From: a virus
Direction: 5' to 3' (one strand)
Length of the DNA: 37,480 nt
Virus record (IMG/VR): IMGVR_UViG_3300031669_000104
Span: 1-37,480 of that record
Position 1 is the first letter of the stretch, and each line of letters starts with the position of its first letter. The notes under the pieces are model-generated. The model searched no databases. It saw nothing but the letters and a program-made list of their open reading frames with translations, and had not been told where the DNA came from. This document shows, in pieces, positions 30,563 to 37,480 of the stretch. The translations under genes and the position numbers were made by a program.

Positions 30563-31681
30563 TTAAATCGGTATAATTGGGAACATTGGTGGTTGATAAC
30601 CACGTTCTTTGTTCACATTCTCTGCGATTTCTGCACGTTCTTTAGTTAATTCAACTTGACCCATTTTGTTTAATTGTTCAATTATTAGCTTTTCGGTGAC
30701 TTCTTTCAAAGCAATGCCTTCATCAAGTAAATGACGGTAATCCATTGTTAATTGTTTCTCGGTTACACCAAGTTCACCACTATAAAAACCACGGATGCCA
30801 CCAATTACCATTTTTACCTTGGCAATAAGGAAATTTCTGATTTGCTGATGTGCAACATCATTCATTCTGCTCCATTCTAATATTTTTGTTGGCGGGTCTG
30901 ATGGCAATTTGACGATATCACTATTATCTTCTAAACACTGGTCTCTGTCTGCTCCAATTGTGTCGTAATACCAATACCATACTTTTCTACCACTATAATG
31001 TTTGCCCCATGTATTGGCAATTTCATGACGGTCATTAGGAACGGGATACAGGTGTAATATTTTTTCACCAGTCGCCAAACCCGTAATACGATATGTTAAT
31101 ATTGACTGCAACACTCTTTGTTTCATTCTTCGGTCTTGTGCCGACAACAGGGTTGAATATGTTGGTTGCACATATAATGCAGGGCGACCAAGATATGACA
31201 TACCCATCATACCAGCACTCCATGCGTTTAATGCAAATGGGTCAACGAGTCCACCATCGATTAGTGGTGGGGTTTCCCAAAGCACCTCATTTACTTCCCT
31301 GCCAGCAGGTATTATATAATGTTGTGTATGGGCACTACAAATGATATAATCTCTTTTAAGTTCCCAACCAGTTGCTGCTGGAGCATTTGTACCCAGACCA
31401 ACTTGACGACTATACGCATAGGTGAAACTTTCCATGTAGGAATTTGGTTTGGTTGTAAATGCTGCAAGGAAATCACCAGTTTCCTTATTCATACCTTCCA
31501 ATCCAATCCATTGTTGATGAATTAACCATTGGTTAAGTAATGCTGAATAGTCTTCGATAACCATTTCTAAATAAGAATCCATCATCTCATCAATGATTTC
31601 GAATGGTCTCAGTGGATACCCCAACTCATGTTTGACTTTAAGGTATAACTTATTTTTATCTGCTACTGTTATTAATGCCAT
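30563..31681 (-). CDS. Putative neck/portal-adjacent structural protein
   Basis: 372 aa. The N-terminus VADKNKLYLKVKHELGYPLR then PFEIIDEMMDSYLEMVIEDY and ALLNQWLIHQQWIGLEG is helical and resembles neck proteins of T4-like phages. The middle has AFTTKPNSYMESFTYAYSRQ, VGLGTNAPAATGWELKRDYI and LSYLGRPALYVQPTYSTLLS-like beta/loop segments. The C-terminal helix contains RNFLIAKVKMVIGGIRGFYS. A head-tail connector function fits size and operon, but the specific gp13/gp14 assignment is uncertain. It follows the 231-aa gene by 12 bp with no motif of its own. Confidence 0.5.
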   Translation of the reverse strand: MALITVADKNKLYLKVKHELGYPLRPFEIIDEMMDSYLEMVIEDYSALLNQWLIHQQWIGLEGMNKETGDFLAAFTTKPNSYMESFTYAYSRQVGLGTNAPAATGWELKRDYIICSAHTQHYIIPAGREVNEVLWETPPLIDGGLVDPFALNAWSAGMMGMSYLGRPALYVQPTYSTLLSAQDRRMKQRVLQSILTYRITGLATGEKILHLYPVPNDRHEIANTWGKHYSGRKVWYWYYDTIGADRDQCLEDNSDIVKLPSDPPTKILEWSRMNDVAHQQIRNFLIAKVKMVIGGIRGFYSGELGVTEKQLTMDYRHLLDEGIALKEVTEKLIIEQLNKMGQVELTKERAEIAENVNKERGYQPPMFPIIPI

Positions 31682-31693
31682 AATATTTTTCTT

Positions 31694-32389
31694 TTATGTC
31701 CTACTTTGAGCCTTCTCCCCAAAATAAACGTACTTAAAGTCTGCGGGTTTCAATAAATGATTACCAGCAGCAAGTTCATATACTCTACTAACAAACAATT
31801 TTCTTGTTGGAAATGGTTCTGAAGTACTTGTTCTTACTGGAAAAAATGGTTTAATTTCTTCGAAATCCGTCACAACTCTATAATTATTAGGGTCTTTTAA
31901 CCCTTCCATTCCAGCATTTATATCATAAACAGCATATGTTGATTTACCAAAACCTTGTGGTAGGATTGTGAAGTAGTCACCCTTGGGACCCGACTCAACA
32001 TACCTCATATCAGGATGTTTCACCAACGAAGTTTGTCTATTTGGGTCTGGTTGCCAATCAGGATTGAGTTTTTTCATTTTATCGGCATATAGTTGACCAA
32101 AACTAAAGGAATACCAACTGCTTTTAAATATGATTGCATGGTCAAGGTCTTCACTAAACATTGGGTTCTTTATTGCATTTTTACCTCTACCTTCCAGATT
32201 TTTATTGATGCTTACTGGATTCGTATAATAAGTAAAGGCAACAGTTCCTGCTTTTGGGTTTGTTGCGAGAAAATCGAAAAAGTCCTCAACTGTTGTTATC
32301 TGCTTGGCTTCACCAAGATAGTTTTTAATAATTTCATCAAGATTAATTTGTTTCGCAATCTCTTGAAGTCTTTCCTTAGTAAGTATCAT
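31694..32389 (-). CDS. Head-operon protein with N-terminal targeting-like peptide
   Basis: 231 aa, first gene of the operon. MILTKERLQEIAKQINLDEI shares the frame K-x-R-L-x-E-(V/I)-x-K-x-(V/I)-N-x-D with the two downstream proteins. LGE27-A28 is a matching (L/I)xE protease-like site. The remainder is mixed alpha/beta with no recognised domain (TVEDFFDFLATNPKAGTVAF; AIIFKSSWYSFSFGQLYADK; DFKYVYFGEKAQ). It has a perfect late motif at 32404-32413. A packaged head protein whose leader is removed is the favoured hypothesis. Confidence 0.45.
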   Translation of the reverse strand: MILTKERLQEIAKQINLDEIIKNYLGEAKQITTVEDFFDFLATNPKAGTVAFTYYTNPVSINKNLEGRGKNAIKNPMFSEDLDHAIIFKSSWYSFSFGQLYADKMKKLNPDWQPDPNRQTSLVKHPDMRYVESGPKGDYFTILPQGFGKSTYAVYDINAGMEGLKDPNNYRVVTDFEEIKPFFPVRTSTSEPFPTRKLFVSRVYELAAGNHLLKPADFKYVYFGEKAQSRT

Positions 32390-32403
32390 GTTTTAATGTT
32401 TTC

Positions 32404-32413
32404 TATAAATACT
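32404..32413 (-). promoter_or_regulatory. Late promoter motif AGTATTTATA
   Basis: Minus strand perfect match, 14 nt upstream of ATG 32389; drives the head operon down to 28780. Confidence 0.65.
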
Positions 32414-32457
32414 AAAAAGTTTTTTTAAAAAATCGTTCCATTCTCAAAAGATTGTCA

Positions 32458-32465
32458 TATATTTG
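32458..32465 (+). promoter_or_regulatory. Host-type -7 element TATATTTG
   Basis: TATATTTG fits the Bacteroidetes -7 element, 25 nt before ATG 32491. No good TTTG lies at the -33 spacing (GTTC instead), so this is weaker than the promoter at 25141. Confidence 0.35.
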
Positions 32466-32490
32466 TAGTTAACGACATAAACAACGAAAT

Positions 32491-32976
32491 ATGTATAGAA
32501 TCGAATATAAAATCGACTTAAATGAACAGGGAAGACCTTGTATTGATTTGCCTGAAGACTACGAACAGCATCCAGAAGACCGTTTTTTTGCATTGGAAAT
32601 CACCAGATACATGCTTCAGGACTTATTGAAACGCAGAAGTCCAGACTTAGACTCGCAAACCATTGGTGTAATGGATGATGCCGAAAGACTACTTGGTCAA
32701 CTCGGTGATGAAGTCGCTGCAATTCTATATGATGGCATGAGAGTACAAGGTGAAATGAGAATGATTTTGGATTGTGCGTATCATATCCAAGTTAGTAGTG
32801 TTGAAGAACGTGATGCGCTGCCTGATAAAGACATAGTTTACGAAGACAAGATATATGATAGAATCGAGGGATTGAGAGTATATGTCCTACAACCACTTGA
32901 ATTATATGATAAGAATCTATCTGGGGCATACGAATTAATTGATGGAATCACTAACGAACATTGGGTAAAAATATGA
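32491..32976 (+). CDS. Unknown acidic phage protein
   Basis: 161 aa. It is acidic with a beta start (MYRIEYKIDLNEQGRPCIDL), helices (ITRYMLQDLLKRRSPDLDSQ; VMDDAERLLGQLGDEVAAIL) and a mixed C-terminal half ending LSGAYELIDGITNEHW. No family is recognised. It is the first gene of the helicase operon behind a host-type -7 element and is coupled to the next gene by ATGA. The neighbours suggest a role in DNA replication or repair. Confidence 0.55.
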   Translation: MYRIEYKIDLNEQGRPCIDLPEDYEQHPEDRFFALEITRYMLQDLLKRRSPDLDSQTIGVMDDAERLLGQLGDEVAAILYDGMRVQGEMRMILDCAYHIQVSSVEERDALPDKDIVYEDKIYDRIEGLRVYVLQPLELYDKNLSGAYELIDGITNEHWVKI

Positions 32977-33224
32977 TACATAGAATCGAATTTACAATAA
33001 GCATGGAAACCAATCTTCTTCATCAAGAAGAATATTTGAAATTACAAGAACAATTTTATTCAAAAATCATTGATGAAGAGATGCCAGCAATGACATTTGA
33101 AGAATTAAATAAAATTCTTGAATTAGATAAAAAGAAATTCCATACAACATCTATTAAATTTCCAGAAATGACCCGTGACGAGAATGATTACCCCAGAACA
33201 ACAAAAATTGAAATTAAAGCATGA
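32973..33224 (+). CDS. Small unknown protein before helicase
   Basis: 83 aa from the ATG at 32973, which overlaps the previous TGA (ATGA); a Met four codons earlier is less likely. The start MIHRIEFTISMETNLLHQEE resembles its neighbour's MYRIEYKIDL start. Charged helices follow (LKLQEQFYSKIIDEEMPAMT; FEELNKILELDKKKF). It ends by overlapping the helicase start (ATGA at 33221). Function unknown; possible helicase partner. Confidence 0.5.
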   Translation: MIHRIEFTISMETNLLHQEEYLKLQEQFYSKIIDEEMPAMTFEELNKILELDKKKFHTTSIKFPEMTRDENDYPRTTKIEIKA

Positions 33225-34705
33225 GTTTCAAACCAACTCCAGAACAAGACCGAATATTTTTATTCACGAAAAAAAGACCCGAAAATATTCTGATTAAGGC
33301 TTACGCAGGTGCTGGTAAAACGACAACGATTGTTGAAGCCGTGAAATTGTTACCTGTAGATAAGTCCATAATGTTTCTGGCATTCAATAAACACATTCAG
33401 GAAGAACTGAAAACAAAATTACCTGAACATGTCAGATGTTACACCACATATGGATTGGGTGTGTCTGCAATTAAGAGAAAATATGGTGACAGAATACAAT
33501 TTGATGAGTTTAAAGCCGATAAAATCATATTGAAAAAGTCAAAATCGTGGGGTTTGACTGAAGAATTACGAGGTGAAGAAGAGATTTCAATATATCTTAA
33601 TAATATGAAGAAACTCTGTAACTTATGTAGACTAACACTTACCACAAAACCAGAATTTATACCATATGTTGCGGAAAGATACGATATTCCACTTAGTAAA
33701 CCCAAGGATGTTAAGCGTGCACTGAAGGTTTTGGACTTCATGACTACTGATAGGAAAACCTACGACTTCACCGATATGATTTTTTTACCCGCCATTGATA
33801 ACAGTATTTGGTTTTTCCCACAAGACTACGTTTTTGTTGACGAAGTTCAAGATTTGAACCGTTGCCAAATCAGAATTATTGAGAAAGTATTGAAGAAGGA
33901 CAAAGCAACAAAAAAACTTCAAGGTAGATTGATAAGTGTTGGTGATTTCTTTCAGGGAATCTATGGATTTAATGCTGCTGATGAAAAATCGTTTGCGTGG
34001 TTCGAAAAATTCCCGAATACCAAAATTCTACCGCTTTCCGTATCATTTAGATGTTCACAAGCCGTGATAAGAAAGGCACAGGAAATCGTGCCAGACATCA
34101 AAGCACTTCCAGATGCACCAGAAGGTAGTGTTAGGGATGGTAATGTGCTTGAAGAAGCGCAAAGCGGTGATTTTATCCTCTGTAGAACAACAATGCCACT
34201 GGTGAAACTGTTTTTCGAGTTCCTTACGCAGCGTAAGAAGGCAATTATTAAGGGTAGTGATATCGGTGTCCATCTCATAGAGTTAATCGGTAAAATCAAT
34301 AATGTCCAGAAATTAATTAGTTTCTGGGAAGCCGAGTTATTTGCATTCAGAAAAGACTTGAAGAAACAAGGTGTCCTGAACCCCAATGACCATAGTGGAT
34401 ACACGGCACTTGAAGACAAAGTGATGACATTATTGTTTCTTGCCAGACTTTCAGACAGCATTCTGGACTTGAAGTATAAAATAAAATCGATATTCACTGA
34501 TGAAATACAAGGAATTGTTCTGAGCACCGTACATAAAATCAAAGGTTTAGAAGCAGACCGAGTATTTATTATTAGACCAGACCTATTACCGATGCAATCA
34601 GTGAAACCTTGGCAACATATTCAGGAAAAGAATTTGGAGTATGTTGCGATAACTCGTGCTCGTTTAGAACTTATCTATGATAATAATTGGTGCGATGAAG
34701 AATAA
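33221..34705 (+). CDS. UvrD/Rep-type superfamily 1 DNA helicase
   Basis: 494 aa. Motifs are in order: Q-motif region FKPTPEQDRIF; Walker A AYAGAGKTTT (27-36); motif Ia FLAFNKHIQEEL; motif II VFVDEVQDLN with DEVQD 207-211; motif III SVGDFFQGIYGFNAAD (240-254); motif IV SVSFRCSQAV (Arg277); motif V STVHKIKGLEADRVFII; motif VI YVAITRARLEL. It is a compact ATP-dependent 3'-5' type translocase used in phage replication or recombination. The operon start is host-type, so early or middle expression is likely. It is followed by a GIY-YIG gene 64 bp downstream. Confidence 0.85.
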   Translation: MSFKPTPEQDRIFLFTKKRPENILIKAYAGAGKTTTIVEAVKLLPVDKSIMFLAFNKHIQEELKTKLPEHVRCYTTYGLGVSAIKRKYGDRIQFDEFKADKIILKKSKSWGLTEELRGEEEISIYLNNMKKLCNLCRLTLTTKPEFIPYVAERYDIPLSKPKDVKRALKVLDFMTTDRKTYDFTDMIFLPAIDNSIWFFPQDYVFVDEVQDLNRCQIRIIEKVLKKDKATKKLQGRLISVGDFFQGIYGFNAADEKSFAWFEKFPNTKILPLSVSFRCSQAVIRKAQEIVPDIKALPDAPEGSVRDGNVLEEAQSGDFILCRTTMPLVKLFFEFLTQRKKAIIKGSDIGVHLIELIGKINNVQKLISFWEAELFAFRKDLKKQGVLNPNDHSGYTALEDKVMTLLFLARLSDSILDLKYKIKSIFTDEIQGIVLSTVHKIKGLEADRVFIIRPDLLPMQSVKPWQHIQEKNLEYVAITRARLELIYDNNWCDEE

Positions 34706-34745
34706 TTATTTCGACAATACATGAGCAAACTTTTTATATTTTTGA

Positions 34746-34755
34746 TGTATTTATG
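34746..34755 (+). promoter_or_regulatory. Late promoter motif TGTATTTATG before homing endonuclease
   Basis: TGTATTTATG, 14 nt upstream of ATG 34770. Two mismatches to AGTATTTATA, but the GTATTTAT core and the spacing match other late sites. Confidence 0.45.
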
Positions 34756-34769
34756 TAAAAAGAAACATA

Positions 34770-35564
34770 ATGGGATATATTTATTCATTAATTGACCCTC
34801 GTGATAATAAGGTAAAATATGTTGGTCAAACAAGATTTAAATTAGAAAAGAGATACAAAGAACATTTAAGAAATTCTAAATATCAGGCAACAAAAAACCA
34901 TAATGTTTATTGTTGGATAAATGAGTTGGGTTTAAATGGTTTAACGCCAATAATTCAGAAAATTGAAGAAATTGATATTAAACAACTAAATAAAAGAGAA
35001 AAATATTGGATTTCAAAATATGGTGATGATTTAAAAAATATGACTGTTGGTGGTGATGGAATTAAATATGTTAATAAGAGAAAGTTTTCCGACACACACA
35101 GAAAGAGAATCGGTGATTCTTGTAGGGGTGATAAACATTACAATTATAATAAACCAGCAAAAAATATAAAATCAGTTTTAATGTTTGATGTGAATGGAGA
35201 TTTCTTAGAAGAATTCTCATCAATTAAAATTGCATCAGAAAAAACAAAAATAAAATTATCTGGAATTAGTAATTGCTTAAATGGAAGAAGAAATTCGGCA
35301 GGTGAATATCTTTGGATTTTTAAAAATGAATTTACTGATGAATTTTTAAAAAAGAAAGTTTTGAATTCGAAAATCAATCCGACCAATAAAAGAAAAAGTA
35401 TTAGTGTTTTAAAAATTAATATTGAAACAAATGAAATTGTTGAGGAATATCAATCATATAAAGAAGCAGCCAGAATGAATGGAACATCAGATGTTACCAT
35501 AAAATATGTTTCTCTTAAAAGTAAAACACATATATTTAATAATCATAAATGGTTAATAAAATGA
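34770..35564 (+). CDS. GIY-YIG homing endonuclease with NUMOD repeats
   Basis: 264 aa. The N-terminal catalytic domain MGYIYSLIDPRDNKVKYVGQ has the GIY and YVG(YIG) elements, followed by TRFKLEKRYKEHLRN (Arg) and LNKREKYWISKYGD (Glu). The central FSDTHRKRIGDSCRGDKHYN is a NUMOD3-like DNA-contact motif, and two NUMOD1-like units follow (VLMFDVNGDFLEEFSSIKIA with SGISNCLNGRRNSAGEYLWI, and VLKINIETNEIVEEYQSYKE). It is a free-standing endonuclease that nicks or cuts an unoccupied site and spreads by homing. There is no intron in the flanking helicase gene. It is coupled by ATGA to the following small gene. Confidence 0.85.
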   Translation: MGYIYSLIDPRDNKVKYVGQTRFKLEKRYKEHLRNSKYQATKNHNVYCWINELGLNGLTPIIQKIEEIDIKQLNKREKYWISKYGDDLKNMTVGGDGIKYVNKRKFSDTHRKRIGDSCRGDKHYNYNKPAKNIKSVLMFDVNGDFLEEFSSIKIASEKTKIKLSGISNCLNGRRNSAGEYLWIFKNEFTDEFLKKKVLNSKINPTNKRKSISVLKINIETNEIVEEYQSYKEAARMNGTSDVTIKYVSLKSKTHIFNNHKWLIK

Positions 35565-35734
35565 AAGTTAAGAAAAAAATAACGAAGAAACAATATTCAG
35601 ACGTAAATCCATACGATTTGAATAGACTCGGAATGGGATTTAACCAACCATGTCCGAAATGTGGACTTGAAATAGATAGAAGAGCGAGTCCTTACGAACC
35701 AATCGGTTTTATAAAATATTGTAGATGTAAATAA
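35561..35734 (+). CDS. Small Cys-containing (zinc-ribbon-like) protein
   Basis: 57 aa from the ATG at 35561, overlapping the endonuclease stop (ATGA). A basic start (MKVKKKITKKQY) precedes FNQPCPKCGLEIDRRASPYE and a C-terminal KYCRCK, so CPxC...CxC could bind one zinc ion. It might be a nucleic-acid binding cofactor or simply share the endonuclease transcript. Family not recognised. Confidence 0.5.
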   Translation: MKVKKKITKKQYSDVNPYDLNRLGMGFNQPCPKCGLEIDRRASPYEPIGFIKYCRCK

Positions 35735-35741
35735 GAAAAAT

Positions 35742-36041
35742 ATGGAATGGATAGTTAAAATAGAAGAAACAAAAGACCAGAAAGACCAGAGAATCAGAAT
35801 AACATTCAATCCGATTCTGGAACTCATTCATTTCTTTGGTGAGTGTAAATTAAAGAATAACAATTGGACAGTCTTTAGTCAAGACAGTCATAAGATGGAA
35901 ATTAGTTTGGAACAAATCCAAGAAAAAATGGAAGTCGTTGTTAAAGACATGAGACTAAGACTCAAGGAATATGAGAATCTCGATAAAGGATTTAGTGTTC
36001 TTAAATGGGTTGCTTTTGAGGAAGACGTTATTGATGATTAA
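35742..36041 (+). CDS. Unknown small protein
   Basis: 99 aa. Beta start (EWIVKIEETKDQKDQRIRIT), then FNPILELIHFFGECKLKNNN and a helical second half (SLEQIQEKMEVVVKDMRLRL). It follows by 7 bp and runs 14 bp into the end of the convergent minus-strand gene (36028-36041). No function can be assigned. Confidence 0.5.
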   Translation: MEWIVKIEETKDQKDQRIRITFNPILELIHFFGECKLKNNNWTVFSQDSHKMEISLEQIQEKMEVVVKDMRLRLKEYENLDKGFSVLKWVAFEEDVIDD

Positions 36042-36426
36042 CAGCAAGTTCTGGGTCTACTGCTGGGTCTCCTGTGTGTGAAGTGGTACTATTTCCACCA
36101 AACCCACCACCACTGTTTTCAATTGTTGTACTAAGGTCTTCAAATCGTTTAGTGAGGTCAGTAATTGTGTTACTGTTGGCTTTAATTGCCTCATTCACTT
36201 TACCAAATTCCCCTGTAATATAAACTTGTTGTTGGTCGTATAGTTGTTTTTGGTATACCTCTACCTTTTCTGCTCTGGGTTGAAACACCAAAAAATAAAA
36301 ACTAATAAATAGAGCCAAAATAGAACCCAGAGTTGCCAAGAAACTTTTAACTGTAAATACTATTTGTGTGTTTGCACCAATTGTCGGTATAATTGGCTGT
36401 GTTGGCTGTGTATTATCTCTTGGCAT
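36028..36426 (-). CDS. Membrane-anchored protein with extracytoplasmic coiled region
   Basis: 132 aa from MPRDNTQPTQPI at 36426; the longer frame from 36543 overlaps the upstream gene by 59 bp and is less likely. FTVKSFLATLGSILALFISF, continuing YFLVF, is one transmembrane helix. It is followed by a charged helical region (EKVEVYQKQLYDQQQVYITG; VNEAIKANSNTITDLTKRFE) and a Gly/Ser/Thr-rich tail. The shape suits a lysis-associated or virion-associated membrane protein, for example a holin-like or spanin-like factor; this is inference only. Confidence 0.5.
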   Translation of the reverse strand: MPRDNTQPTQPIIPTIGANTQIVFTVKSFLATLGSILALFISFYFLVFQPRAEKVEVYQKQLYDQQQVYITGEFGKVNEAIKANSNTITDLTKRFEDLSTTIENSGGGFGGNSTTSHTGDPAVDPELAVNHQ

Positions 36427-36484
36427 AGTCTTAGTTTTTTTAATTTTTAAATTCTCCGATATTTTAAATATTGTTTTTATTACC

Positions 36485-37012
36485 TTATTTACGAATCCTT
36501 GGTTCATATACTGATTTTTCCCATTTAATTTCAAATTCAACATCTGGTTTGATTGAATGATACGTATAAATCAGTGTTGGTATGGTACTTATTGAAGCCA
36601 CAAAACCATCTGGAAACTGATGCAATAACATATCAACCCCACTGATAAAAATTCTTGTACGATATAACCAAGTACTCGTAGTATCTCCCTCGAAAATAGA
36701 TTTACTCACCAAATATAATTCATAATGATAAAGTTTTTCAGGAACAACATTTTTTTGTTCTTTTATTGGTTTGATGTTGTTCGGAATGACTTCATCAAAA
36801 TGTGTCGCAGGGTCAACCTTTTCAATCGTTGCAAATGCACTTATTGAAACAACATTTTGACCACTAACAACCTTAAATGTTCCAAAATCTCGATAAATGG
36901 TTTTACTATAAGCACTTGTCTGTCCATTTAAAAACAATACCATCGATAAGAGAATCAAAATAACGATAATTCTTAATACGATTCTTTTTGTTCGTCTTTT
37001 TAATTTCTTCAT
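36485..37012 (-). CDS. Signal-anchored protein of unknown function near capsid gene
   Basis: 175 aa. MKKLKRRTKRIVLRIIVILI followed by LLSMVLFLNG is a positively charged n-region and hydrophobic helix, so the protein is exported or anchored in the inner membrane. The outer part is beta-rich (YRDFGTFKVVSGQNVVSISA; LYHYELYLVSKSIFEGDTTS; PTLIYTYHSIKPDVEFEIKW). No lipobox. A late motif ends 6 nt before its ATG, so its mRNA may be almost leaderless. It lies between the capsid gene terminator and the other membrane protein. A role in lysis or in membrane interaction is possible. Confidence 0.5.
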   Translation of the reverse strand: MKKLKRRTKRIVLRIIVILILLSMVLFLNGQTSAYSKTIYRDFGTFKVVSGQNVVSISAFATIEKVDPATHFDEVIPNNIKPIKEQKNVVPEKLYHYELYLVSKSIFEGDTTSTWLYRTRIFISGVDMLLHQFPDGFVASISTIPTLIYTYHSIKPDVEFEIKWEKSVYEPRIRK

Positions 37013-37018
37013 ACTGTA

Positions 37019-37028
37019 AATAAATACT
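37019..37028 (-). promoter_or_regulatory. Late promoter motif AGTATTTATT, leaderless context
   Basis: Minus strand AGTATTTATT, 6 nt from ATG 37012. Nine of ten bases match the consensus. Confidence 0.55.
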
Positions 37029-37038
37029 GGTTTAAAAC

Positions 37039-37068
37039 AAAAAAGGGAAGCATGTGCTTCCCTTTTTT
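37039..37068 (-). terminator. Terminator after major capsid protein gene
   Basis: AAAAAAGGGAAGCA / TGCTTCCCTTTTTT perfect stem with a 2-4 nt loop and, on the minus strand, a T-run, 20 nt after the capsid stop. Confidence 0.85.
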
Positions 37069-37087
37069 ATCTTTGTCAATCAATTGA

Positions 37088-37480
37088 TTACACTAAGTCA
37101 CCAATTCCGAAAGTCTGAAGACCATCACAGTAGATTCTACCGTAATATCTGTTCAATACCATTTTCTTTGCATAACGAGTCATGATACCACGAATCGGAG
37201 TGAAATCGAATGGGTTGTACATTACAGGAGTTAACTGCATAGGCACGTAAGGAGCATAGATGTAACCTGTTTCCAAGATACTTGTTCCTTTATGACCAAT
37301 AAGCACTGTGTTAGCAGGTGAATAAGGGTCACGATATACCAAGTAACGTCCACTTAAAGTACCGATTTTCTCAATACCCATGTTGTACTTATCCTGCTCT
37401 GGAGCAGCATTAGATACGTGGAAATACTCAAGGTCATCAAATACAGCAGATACTTCAGGAGATACAACTACCCAAGATGC
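37088..37480 (-). CDS. Major capsid protein, T4 gp23-like, C-terminal part
   Basis: The frame is open from the window edge (ASWVVVSPEVSAVFDDLEYF) through an internal Met at 37381 to a stop at 37088-37090, giving 130 codons. The C-terminus is typical of gp23: RYLVYRDPYSPANTVLIGHK, then ETGYIYAPYVPMQLTPVMYN and PFDFTPIRGIMTRYAKKMVL ending NRYYGRIYCDGLQTFGIGDL. The 'YxPyxPLQxTPtxxxPxDFTPrxGxMTRYGKKMVxxxxYGrIyvD' block is one of the best conserved in T4-like phages. It ends in a strong terminator, as expected for a very highly expressed gene. Confidence 0.9.
   Translation of the reverse strand, partial: ASWVVVSPEVSAVFDDLEYFHVSNAAPEQDKYNMGIEKIGTLSGRYLVYRDPYSPANTVLIGHKGTSILETGYIYAPYVPMQLTPVMYNPFDFTPIRGIMTRYAKKMVLNRYYGRIYCDGLQTFGIGDLV

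Noticed and set aside
33961-34542. 193-aa minus-strand open frame within the helicase
   Set aside because: It is the antisense shadow of a helicase with complete motifs; its translation is Ser/Leu-rich and has no promoter.
34561-34570. AGTATTTATT inside the helicase gene; a similar GGTATTTATT at 23352-23361
   Set aside because: Both lie within coding sequence far from any start codon and are explained by the protein sequence (VFII, RYLF). They show that the motif alone also occurs by chance.

Overview
The window looks like part of the genome of a large T4-like contractile-tailed phage (myovirus) that infects a member of the Bacteroidetes. The T4-like identity rests on a tail sheath (gp18 type), a tail tube (gp19 type), a gp5-type OB-fold spike, a tape measure, a gp23-type major capsid protein C-terminus and a gp55-type late sigma factor. 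The Bacteroidetes host is inferred from two signs. One promoter matches that phylum's primary-sigma consensus exactly (TTTG-N19-TAnnTTTG). A small lipoprotein has a Bacteroidetes-style CKDD sequence just after the lipidated cysteine. The DNA is AT-rich, genes are tightly packed with ATGA-type overlaps, and Shine-Dalgarno sequences are mostly absent, as usual for Bacteroidetes and their phages.

Layout, left to right. 1-6064 (minus): a large partial virion protein, a 374-bp gap, the tape measure, and a gp26-like protein whose 3' end carries a T-run slip site that would join it in the -1 frame to a 58-codon ORF, which resembles a lambda G/GT arrangement. 6256-10624 (plus): a HAD-like protein, two glycosyltransferases, the late sigma factor and a C39-like cysteine peptidase-like protein. 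10654-14087 (plus): a structural/baseplate operon ending with the gp5-like spike. 14109-15110: a PD-(D/E)XK nuclease and a small protein. 15155-18972 (minus): tube, acidic repeat protein and sheath. 19266-24354 (plus): three large virion proteins, interrupted by the minus-strand lipoprotein. 24351-25115 (minus): a tail-completion-like protein. 25190-28743 (plus): a nucleotide-metabolism operon with MazG-like and thymidylate synthase genes. 28780-32389 (minus): a head/neck operon. 32491-36041 (plus): a UvrD-type helicase and a GIY-YIG endonuclease. 36028-37480 (minus): two membrane-anchored proteins and the capsid protein, cut by the window edge.

Two promoter classes explain most of the strand switching. 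Thirteen sites with core GTATTTAT (best form AGTATTTATA) stand just upstream of nearly every structural transcription unit on both strands; they are proposed as the late promoter read by the gp55-like sigma. Metabolism and replication units instead start with TAnnTTTG host-type promoters, sometimes back to back with a late site. Perfect or near-perfect hairpins with A/T flanks end most units.

The most interesting points are the putative -1 frameshift before the tape measure, the promoter regulon, and a shared N-terminal peptide followed by a T4-protease-like (L/I)xE site in three head-operon proteins. All functional calls are from reading the sequence, without database searches.
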